This document shows, in pieces, positions 54,901 through 64,000 of a DNA stretch of 64,000 nt. The DNA lies in the NCBI RefSeq assembly GCF_035222275.1, contig NW_026946359.1, forward strand, positions 5,828,001 through 5,892,000, read 5' to 3'. The notes beneath the pieces are model-generated. The model did not search any database, was not told the DNA's origin, and was given only the letters and a program-made list of their open reading frames with translations. Origin of the DNA: Podospora bellae-mahoneyi. Its lineage: Eukaryota > Ascomycota > Sordariomycetes > Sordariales > Podosporaceae. The translations under genes and the position numbers were made by a program. Every line of letters begins with the position of its first letter. Positions within the stretch are counted from its first letter, which is position 1.

Positions 54901-57399
54901 ACTGGACACTAGAGACTCCAGACATGCCTTCGAGGACCAGTCTGCTGCTGTCTCATTGCGGTATCCGCCCCCGAATTCCCTGAAGTCCAACCCAGTCAAG
55001 GAGCTCATATTTCCGCCCACGTTCGACCGGAGCTCTTCGTTTTTCAATTACTTCTTGTCCTCCATGGTTACAAGCCAGTGATGCAAAGAAACCAGCAAAA
55101 AGCGGCAAAAAGTCTCAACCATGTCTGGGGTGTCGACAAGCTCCATGCTGCTTGTTTGAGATCCCACGCCTTCACACAAGCCAGCTCTCCACCTGAGCCT
55201 CTAGTGGCTTCACAGCAGGGCGAGAACACGCCTGATATGTTACATAAGTCACCCACATGATAGTGCTATCTCTCTGTGCTGCTCTCCCTGCTTGTAGTGC
55301 CGCTCCACTCCGCTAGCCCGAGCTCGCCGGAGACGCCTACGCAGCCACAGACATCCTGTGCTCCGTAGACAGCACGTTTCAAGATTGGAAAGAAGATGGG
55401 AGCAGGGTAACATAGTGTTCTTGGTGCTGGAGGCTTCTACCAGTGGGCATTGGCAGTATGCGGCGCTTCGCGCAGTTCCGCTGAGAGAGTCCAAGAACCC
55501 TTTTTACAGCCCCACCGACCACAAACAAGAGCTTGGCCGTGGTAGCCACATGCCTGGCTTGGCACAGGCGCCTCTTTTACAAGGCTGAGAACCCCTTTCC
55601 AGACGTATTACTGGTCATCAGATGGAAGAGTCCGCGATCACCACGACAAAAGGTCACCAAAAACTACTCTGGGAGGCAAATGAGATGCCTATCAGCCTAC
55701 CTACCCGTGAGCGTCCACCTTGGCCCAGTCAACCTACCTCTAATCAAGAGCCCGTCAAGCAACCCACATCTGCCTGACCATCAATTTGAAGGATGCATGG
55801 TAGAGCAGAAACAAATACCACCCGACAGACCCGAAACGACTTCAAACAAGAGTAAAAAGCGGAGATTAGAGACAAAGCTATATCGGACGGAGAACAATGT
55901 AGGCACAGAACTAAGGAGACAACGCCCCACTGTCGGTCTTTAATTGTCTTTCGGTCCTACCGGTCTTTTCTTGCCTGTCGGGGCCGACTGCTTGACGGCG
56001 CCGAAAGGCCCAAGGTAGCCACCAGAGGCGCGCCCTATTTATTGAGGCTCCTTTCTCTGAGATCTCTTCCCGCTCTGTCTCTTCCTGGTACTGAACCACA
56101 GTCAAGACGTCAAGAGAACCCAAGCCGCCAAGGACATCCAAGCCGTCAATAACATCCAAGTCCAAGTACCGATATTCATGCTGCCAAGACCATTCAGGCC
56201 ATCAAGAGCCCGGGGAGAGCCAGGGCCTAGCACTTGGCTTGCCCTCCATGTGCTTTTCCGTCGGTAGACGGTTGAGCCAAACAAAGTCCATGGAAAGTAA
56301 GTAGTCCTCCCCGTCATGCCATCATCTCCAGCACTCGCTAACCGTTCTTTCCCAGGCACTCTTCTGAGATGGACATCGTCCTATTCCTTTGGACTTGCTC
56401 TGCTACCTCATAGTTCTCACAAAGACGCCGCCCTTTTCACGATCCACCGAGCTATTCCTCAACCTACGGCGTGAACACATCACTGGTCCTCCATCCGACG
56501 AAAGAGATGACTCCGAACAAACCCAAAACGTCTCTTCAATCAAGATCCCTCCGATCGAACCCTCGACTGGCAAGCCAACCTCTGTTCAAAGGCCTCGAGC
56601 AGGCCCAAGGCGGCTTGAAGACAAACTCCCGGAGCCAGTTGCACCGCACTCTAGCTCGATCGATCCGTTCCACGGCAGGGCTTCAGTTCGCATCAGAAAC
56701 TAGCCAGGATGGATGGGAGTATACTCGAGACGGTACAGAGCCGAGAAGGATTGACATGCCAAAACGCCCATGTTCTTGGATCATTGTTCTACACCCCGCG
56801 ACAACCGGACACATTGGAGCGGGTTCGACCGGGACTTCTCTCTGCTTAGGGGCTTTCGGCGGTCCTCTGTTTGTTGTTTTGTCCACAGCCTCCGAGATTG
56901 CTTCAACCGGGAACTCTGGACTGGCGTGCTTTTGCCTGTTCAAAGTTGGCAACACTTCTTCTAGGACGGGAACTTGACCTAGACGACGTGGAATACTTCG
57001 AGATGGTTGTAGCTGCCCTTGACCAAAGTTGGTTTGCTGGGTGGCTCAGCTGTGTCTACTGCTTGGTTTCTTGTTGTTTCCAGATGATTATTGGAACACT
57101 TCTAGGGGTTGGATCGTGTGTCTGTTACTCTGCTTCCCGATTTCCCTGGGGAATTGGTTATGGAAGACTGGACGCCTACTTGGGGGTAGTTTACCGCCTG
57201 GAATTTTGGCAACAGTGCTAGATGACCTGTCTTTGGACCCCTGTGCTTGCACCTCCTGCTCTCATTGCCTCTGTTACTGGACTAGACACAAAAATAACTG
57301 GCCATAATCAACTACTAGGTGTGCTGACCGCCTCACAGGTACGCCACACCGCCCACGCCCTGCCCCGAGCTCCCTTCCTCCACCCAGGATTGTTTATTT
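51981..57399. other. Gene-less DNA, middle-right part of the long stretch
   Basis: Many open frames of 60-203 codons overlap on both strands, the largest being 54470-55081 plus. None shows a family motif. Two 18-bp units (56120-56137 and 56138-56155, CCAAGCCGYCAA core) form a short tandem repeat. No RNA gene was recognised. Confidence 0.4.
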
Positions 57400-59538
57400 C
57401 TGCCTTGTGGTCGCTCCTCACCCCACACTACCAAAGACTTTTTCATCCTGCAACCTCGTTCTCATTTTTCGTGGCATTTCCCCCCCACGAATCACTCATC
57501 ACCAGCTCTCGCGACCTTTTCTCACAGGTTACAGCAGATTCAGGACTACGACCGCACTTGAACCATCATATCAGGTATGTATTCACGATTCTTTGCCATC
57601 ATCTTTTGGTTTTCCCTTCATCCCCAACTGTGGTCGCGGGCGAGGACTAGTTTGGTCCGGTCTCTTTTGACCACACTGCCAGTAGCAGTAATTTCCTACC
57701 TCACCTCTGCTTTATCCTTCTCAAAATCCTCAGATGTGTTTTCGTCCACCTCTCATTGTATCCCCCCAATCACAGATAGCACCATCGTTCCCTTCCCGGC
57801 TGGATTCATTGTTGTTCGTCATTCCTGGGCTTGTTGTTGATCAGGGTGTAAACAAACAAACAATCATTGTATCATCCTCTTCCAACACCCATTATATCTC
57901 ATCTGAATGTCGGTTTCCCTCTGTCTTTGTAACACTGCTTTGTTAGCGTGGACTGGACACACATCGGACAACTTTAATCTTCTCAACTTCTCCCCGTTTA
58001 TATACTCCCTCCACATTCAGCACCCTTCTATCCTATTGCCTACCCATCCACGCGAGCACCCATACTCTCTCGTGGTTCCCTTTAATAGCGATCCCGTACG
58101 TCGATGACGTATACAGGACACAACAGTATCGCTTCTCAATTTTCCTCGACCTAACAGTCAGCCCTATTAGCGTTGTCTACCACAACACCCATCCACCATT
58201 CAGGTATTTGAAAACCCCCTCTTGTTTCTTTTCCCCTGCACCAACACCTTTTCTTCCACAGCCACAGTTGGACTTGAGAACCCTTCTTCCATCACATCCT
58301 GTTCTTCCACCCTATGCCTCGTTGATCTTGAGTACCCCTTCACCTTCGAGTCGCTTGTCCACCCAGTCACTTCTTCATCAAGCCAAGCACAACTACAGCA
58401 AGCGACTCTCCACCGGGTTTGCTACCTTGACTGTCCTCCCCGTTCGCTGCCTTCACCTTCTTCACCTCCTCGCTACACCCTCCCTGTTTGTCCAGGACAT
58501 TACTAACACTTGATAATAGTTCCTCATTCCCGTCTTCAAACCGACCGCTTAACTCAGCCATAAGGTATATCATTTATCTTCTATTCACTTATGAAAGACT
58601 TGAAGCTAACAAGTATTCGGCCCCCAGATAGCACCGACCTGACCGCAACGTAAGTCTACCACCCATCACAGCCCGATCTTCTAGACCTATCGACATCAAG
58701 CTTCAGTCCAGCCATGACGTTATGTGGTCGTGAAACCCCATCATCCACTTCACCTTGCTTCTACACACCACACTACACCCCTATTACAGCTGCTGCACTG
58801 GCCACGCCTAGTCGCTCTTGGCAGACCCGCTTTTCCCACCCCTTTCCCCATTGTTTACTTTGGGTGGGGTCGGCGAAGTTGCTCCTAATGACCAATGCTC
58901 AGGCAGAAGTCACAAGGAGCTCACTAGGTTTCTCCTTAGGGAGTGTCCTATGTTCGCCCTGCACTCGTCCCTCATTTCCCTCACTTTATCCTACCTTCTC
59001 CGAGTGATTCCCACTGACTGCACAGCTCTCACTTTGGTTTCACAGCTTTTCGAGGAGAACAGACAATAACCATGATCTAGGGTTTTAGGCAGGGGTTTTC
59101 AGAGTTGGCAGTTCAAGAGGAAGCAAATCATTGGGATTTAGTCCTCATCTTTCACACCTGTATCTCCAAGAACCACACTTGAGAGGGAAGAAGGGCAAAC
59201 AAAAAGCCAGCACCAGGAGTTCACAAGCACAGAGCTTGACTCCTTGATTTCAGTTTCGTCGATCGCCACCTTGAAGGTTGATCGAAGTGTACGTATTACA
59301 AACTCTCTGCCTTTGTTTTCCTATCACATCTTTATGGATCATCCTTTTCATCGCATCATATTTGCACTTTCACTTGGTCGGCGTTGAAGCTGGGACATGC
59401 TGTCTCGAGCCAGGGTGCCGATTACGAATCGCAACCGTACATTTTTGTTTCCGTTTGGGCATGTATTCTAATCTAATAGCCAGGGCTTAATCATATCTGA
59501 TTTCAAAGCACACAAGAACTCTCACACAAGCATCCACA
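57400..59538 (+). promoter_or_regulatory. Pyrimidine-rich upstream region of the RRM gene
   Basis: Over about 2.1 kb the plus strand is unusually rich in C and T, with runs such as CCTCTTCCAACACCC. Splice-like pairs occur (donor-like GGTATGT near 57573, acceptor-like TTCAG at 58201). This is what a long, perhaps spliced, 5' leader or a broad promoter looks like. No protein-coding frame is supported. Confidence 0.4.
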
Positions 59539-60974
59539 ATGGCTGAGAACGACGATTTCGTCCTCGACGTCTACGGGGATGAGAAGAATGACCAGGGCGG
59601 TAACGAGCACCAAGAGAACGGCAACAGCGGTCACTATGACAGAGAGGATGCCCACGCCGGCAATAGCCAGGGCAACCACGAGGACTATGACTACGCCGGT
59701 GAGAACGGTGACGAGAACCAGGGTCAGGGCCACAACGGCGCCGACCTGTACGACATGGGCGAGTCTGACGGCCAGGCCCAGCCGCGTCAGAGCCCCCAGC
59801 CCAAGCAGGGCATCAAGCGCAAGGAGGGTGAGGGTTCGGATGAGCGCCCTGTCGACCCCGGCGCCACCACCGCGCTGCTCATCAATGAGCTGAACTGGTG
59901 GACGACTGACGACGACATCCGCGGTTGGGCTGTTCAGGCCCAATGTGAGGCTGAACTCAAAGACATTACTTTCAGCGAGCACAAGGTTAACGGCAAGAGC
60001 AAGGGGTAAGTTTTGTTTTGTTTTCTCTCGCACATCAGATAAAAGCCTTGGAGTGGCTTGCTAACACCAATACATCGGATTAGACAAGCTTATGTCGAGT
60101 TCACGTCCCAGCAGGCCGCCACGGCGGTCAAGCACCGCATCGAGTCGCTGGCCAACGAGCCGAATCAGCCGGCGTCGAAGCGTCCCACGGCGATTTACAA
60201 CAATCCGTCGTTCAACCCTTTCCGGACGCTGCCCAAGGACACCCCCAACAGAGGCGGTGCTCCCAGAGATGGCCAAGGTGGTGGTCGTCCTCCTGTTGGC
60301 CCAAACCACAATGATTCGCAGCGCCCGAATAGCTACCAGGGCGGCAACAACGGCTTTGGTGGTGGCGGTTACCGCGGTAGAGGTGGTTACACTCCTCGTG
60401 GTCAGATGAACCGCGGTGGTTATAGCAATTACCAGGGCGGCATGAACAACCAGTTCAACCCCGGTAACAACATGGGCTTCAACGCTGGCGGTGGCGGTGG
60501 CGGTGGTTATGGTGGTGGTGGCGGGTTCAACAACAGAGGTGGAATGGGCATGATGGGTCGTGGTGGTGGCATGCGCGGTCGCGGTGGTGGCGGCGCTGGA
60601 AATGCCATGGGCATGATGCCCATGAACCCCATGGCTGGCGGTGGCATGATGGGAATGGGTGCTGGTATGAACCCCATGATGATGGGTGGTGCTGGCCCAA
60701 TGGGTATGGGTGGACCCATGGGTGGTATGCCTGGTAAGGACCCCAGAACTGACTTTTCCCCTGGCGGCACTTGGCCGTCTCGACTTTTTCTTTTCTTTTT
60801 TTTTTGACCGCCTGCTAACGCGAAGGACCCATCTCAGCCTTCCAAGGGATGGGCAACCAGTTTTCCCAGCCGTTCGGGTTTGGTGGAGGTTCGGGTGGTG
60901 CTGGTGGGTTCGGTGGCGGTGGGAACAGCCAAGCCCAGAATCCGCATGGTGCGAAGCGTCCCCGGGGGGAGTAG
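59539..60974 (+). CDS. RRM protein resembling CFIm68/CPSF6
   Basis: Exons 59539-60005, 60084-60733 and 60838-60974; introns of 78 nt (GTAAGT...TTAG) and 104 nt (GTAAGG, GCTAAC branch, TCAG); 417 residues. The ATG context CACAATGG is good. The first 100 residues are acidic (DDFVLDVYGDE, many Asn/Gly/His/Asp), as in CPSF6. The RRM (about 112-180) has RNP2 ALLINELNWWTTDDDIRGW and RNP1 KGQAYVEF; the WWTTDxD signature is characteristic of CFIm68/59. The first intron splits the RNP1 motif and splicing restores it. The rest is Gly-rich, with RGG-type sites (GGGYRGRGGYTPRGQ, GRGGGMRGRGGG) and Met-Gly-Pro runs, ending AKRPRGE, a likely nuclear signal. CFIm68 works with CFIm25 at UGUA elements in poly(A)-site choice. 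The Arg/Ser tail of animal CPSF6 is replaced here by RGG and Gly/Met repeats. Confidence 0.92.
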
Positions 60975-63900
60975 GACTCCTCTCCGGGCGTTTCTGGACA
61001 ACAGGGTCGTGGAGGAGGTGGTGCTGGTGGTGCTCCTGGCGGCAACGGACGTGGCGGTCAAGGCCATGGCCGTGGTGGTGGTGCTGCCGGTGCTGGTGGT
61101 GTTTGACCTCCCCCTCAGAACCAGGGTTAAACACCTGGCAAATTGAGGCTGCTGGAGATGGAAGTTTGAGGTTGGAACGAACTGATCATCGCGACATATT
61201 CACAGCACAGCACAGCACAACGGGGTGGTTTTTTTGTGGGAAGTGTATCAACATATTGCAACATGGGCTTCTTCGCGATCTTTTTCCGGCTTTCCCCCTT
61301 CGCCATCGCCAAATCGCCAATCAATCTCTCGACTTTGCCGCCCGACCCCCCTCGTCATCGCCAAACCTCCTCCTCCTCTTATGCCCTATGTCGAACGGCG
61401 TTCTCCCAAATCCGGGGGAATACTTAGTAGAGTAAGGGAAAGGAGGAGGGGTGGTGCGGCAAGGGGTCGTTGGTGTTTTGAGATTTGGTCTTCGACATGG
61501 CAAGTTCTTTCATCTCAACACTTGGCAAAAATTCGTTTTACCAACGAAAAAAATCGCTCGGCAACGAAGAAGATTTTGGAAGTTTTTTTTTTTCGCTCGG
61601 AAACAATCGCTCTGGATGGTTTGCGGGCGTGGCATTCTCAAAATTTTGCGTTTGCAAGCGCTGGGGTTGGGGATAGCTGGGATGATGGGGGAAGGATATG
61701 CTTTTACGTTTCTTTTTTCGCTTTTCTTTTTACAATAGCTCGACACACAGTTTGAGAAACCAGGGCTATTTTTTATTTTTTTTGTGGGTTTTTGTGAAAT
61801 ATGGGGAGTTGGAGTTGGGAAATAGTTGGCTTGAGAATATTAAACTGATCACCAACATACGACATTTGCCTGGCAACCATAGCCCAAAAGATCGAAAAAT
61901 GGAGTTGGTGGTAGGGTGGTTAGGGCTGAATAAACTGGTTTATTTGTTTTATTTTTGTGTTTCGCTGTTTATGATTGGGATGAGGATGAGAGATGTGTTT
62001 TCATGATTATTGTTGCTCACGGATGGTGTTGTGTAAGCAGTATGGTTTTTGATGTGGTGGGAGTAGCTATATGTTGGGTGTATGATTTGAGTGGAAGGCA
62101 GAACCTTAGAATGTGAGTCGAATATGACCGTTGAAGTATTCAAAGGAGATTGGGTAAATGGATAGGACATGTGGGATATCTTCTCAGGAGGTGCTTGGAG
62201 TTCAGTTGATGATTATAGAACAGGGGGGCTCAAGAGATGCGGAGAAAACAGCACTTGTTGGTATTATCTGCACTGTAGGTAGGCTCGGTGATGCAAAGGC
62301 ATATAAGTGAGCGTTCAACGGTGCTTATTCCATGGAGCCAATATGTGTTGAGAATGTTCGTGGTTGTGAGTCAGTGTTCTCAAGGCTGCGTCGGTTGATA
62401 CGGACTACCGATTAAAAGTGATCCATGAAAGTTAGAGCTCATGTGTCAATACCATGGGCTTACCACCTGACTTTGTTTCACGCTGCAAATATGCTTCCAC
62501 GTGATGATCTACTTATCAAGATTATATGTGTCGTGGCTCAAAAGCTGGCTACACTTAGCTTGTCGTCCGAACTTTCGTCCCAGACTTGCCGTTTAGTCAT
62601 CTATTTCTATCGTGAAAGCTTGGAGATTATAGATTCCTGGACGTTGGTTGTCTTTGTGCTCGCCGGTGTGGCAAGGATATGTATTCAGTCAACCGTCCCA
62701 GCTTGCACTGCGAAGCACGGTGCATGGGGGTGCAAACTGTAGTTCACGGCTTAGAGATGTGATAATCACAGTTACAGCCTTTACCGAGTACTACTTCCAA
62801 GAAATCGCTTACAGTTTCCCTTGTTTAAAGCAGTCTTTTCTTGCTTTCAGATGCGGAAAGCAAACACCGGAGAGGAACCGGGGCCGGGCACCAGTGACAC
62901 GGAAGGAAGCACGAGCCCCGGTCCCGCTCCGGTCCGGCATCGGCCGTCAGGCACAGTTTCAACCCAACCCACAAACCGGAGCCTAGGCCCAAACCCCATG
63001 TGACTCCGAAACTTGAACAAGCCTGTGTTTGTGATCCAGCAAAACCGCCGACGGATGCCCCAGTCGGGATGACCTGAGACAAGATCGAATACACACGAAA
63101 ATAGGGACTCATCTATAATCACGCCACAAAAGGGTTGCAGCCAAGTTCTACTACAGTTTGTGGCACCTTAAAGGCAGTGTTGTGCTACATTCTCTTGTCA
63201 TTCTTAGGTTCTATCGGAGGGTTTACTTCGCGCCTGGCCATTTAGGACGATCGCCTCTGTCGTAGGGGCGATATTCAGAGATGATTGACAGGGGAAATCA
63301 CTTACACCATCCCACCACAGCAAGTCACGAACAAAAAAGGGGTATAGCCCAGAGTATGACTTGAGTGAGGTTGCTTTCGCCACTCCCAACCTTGAAACGC
63401 TGCTTCTGGGCCTCTTGAATGCAAGACCAAGTCCGTTTTTCGAGGTTCAAGTCCGCAACTTCAAGATACTTCCTCTTGCTCGGTCCGTTTACCCCTCCTT
63501 AAATGCATACATCGTATTATCTGAACCCCCTCTCCACCTTGGACCCAAGCATCGGGATGGGATGAGACGATAGACGGGACCTAAACTCAATTCTATCCTA
63601 ACCATCATCCGAACCTTGAAAACGAGCTCCTATTCGAAACAGCAACTCTACCTAGTCTCTTGGTAAACTGTCTAGTCTATACCAACAGAAGCAACACGGT
63701 CAAAAAACTCCGAAACTAGCACAAGACCAAGCTAATGCAGCATGCCTCTCTGCCCAAAGTAGGTATATGCTGTCAAGCTTAGCCTGGGTACGGGTTCCAT
63801 AACGTGCGATAGGCTGGACGAGTAGGAATCCATGCCCAGTTTCCGCTTTTTCTTGTCGTCAACTCGCTGTCAGCAGATTCCTCCTCTCGCTTATGATCAT

Positions 63901-64000
63901 AACATCGACAGAGCTTCAGTCATGTTGCATTCGCGCTTTTGCGCCGGTGCTACATAACCTGTCTTTCAACCATCTATGTAGCTCTAGTCCAATACTTGTG
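60975..64000. other. Right-end intergenic stretch
   Basis: It starts with the RRM gene 3' UTR and a short (CAGCA)n run at about 61201-61218. AT-rich DNA (61520-62170) follows, then about 1.8 kb of ordinary composition. No supportable gene, RNA gene or further repeat was seen. Confidence 0.45.

Noticed and set aside
54470-55081. A 203-codon plus frame in the long gene-less stretch
   Set aside because: No domain, no signal peptide and no coding-like codon bias; other frames of similar length overlap it.
59503-60033. A 176-codon hydrophobic frame opposite RRM exon 1
   Set aside because: It is the mirror of the acidic Asp/Asn/Gly codons (complement gives Val/Leu/Ile), not a real membrane protein.
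60061-61134. A 357-codon minus frame and a 249-codon plus frame over the RRM gene
   Set aside because: They are shadows of the Gly-rich repeats; His/Thr or Trp runs have no family match and they ignore the splice signals of the RRM gene.

Overview
The window looks like a chromosome segment of a filamentous ascomycete, most likely a sordariomycete close to Sordariales. The grounds are short spliceosomal introns (about 49-104 nt, GT...AG, CTRAY branch sites), intron-bearing tRNA genes, TTAGGG-type telobox motifs, and fungus-restricted families (CFEM, DUF3433, DUF7704, fungal annexin, Zn2Cys6). The genus is inferred from protein resemblance only. I see no virus-like element, LTR element, CRISPR array or recognisable transposon.

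Layout. 1-9.1 kb is gene-rich and mostly housekeeping: a type II membrane metallophosphoesterase resembling yeast Ppn2 (cut by the left edge, minus), PET191 (minus), a DUF7704 membrane protein (minus), a pirin (minus), an orphan Cys/His-rich protein (plus) and VMS1/ANKZF1 (plus). An intron-containing tRNA-Glu lies at 9.7 kb. 9.8-14.5 kb has no gene I can support. 14.5-16.7 kb holds a secreted CFEM-like, probably GPI-anchored wall protein. 18.2-27.7 kb holds three minus-strand genes (a DUF3433 membrane protein, a DCAF11-like WD40 protein, and GPI2/PIG-C) plus tRNA-Pro. 29.8-33.8 kb holds a small predicted type I membrane protein and a calcium-site-less fungal annexin (both plus), then tRNA-Leu (minus). 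A Zn2Cys6 transcription factor lies at 38.7-39.9 kb. About 19.6 kb follows without a convincing gene, then a CFIm68/CPSF6-like RRM protein at 59.5-61.0 kb. The last 3 kb look empty.

How the genes relate. There is no operon or biosynthetic cluster. The genes act in separate housekeeping tasks: mitochondrial cytochrome oxidase assembly (PET191), ribosome quality control (VMS1), the first step of GPI-anchor synthesis (GPI2; the CFEM-like protein could be a client), CUL4 ubiquitin ligase targeting (DCAF11-like), polyphosphate metabolism (Ppn2-like) and mRNA 3'-end processing (CFIm68-like). I rebuilt exon structures by hand from splice signals. In each multi-exon model the total coding length is a multiple of three, and several junctions recreate family motifs.

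The most interesting leftovers are the 19.6-kb stretch between the transcription factor and the RRM gene, AGGCC cores spaced at two helical turns near 5.1 kb, recurring teloboxes in promoters, a consistent C-rich to G-rich strand shift along genes, and the repeat-built ectodomain of the DUF3433 protein. I did not find a clear new biological system.
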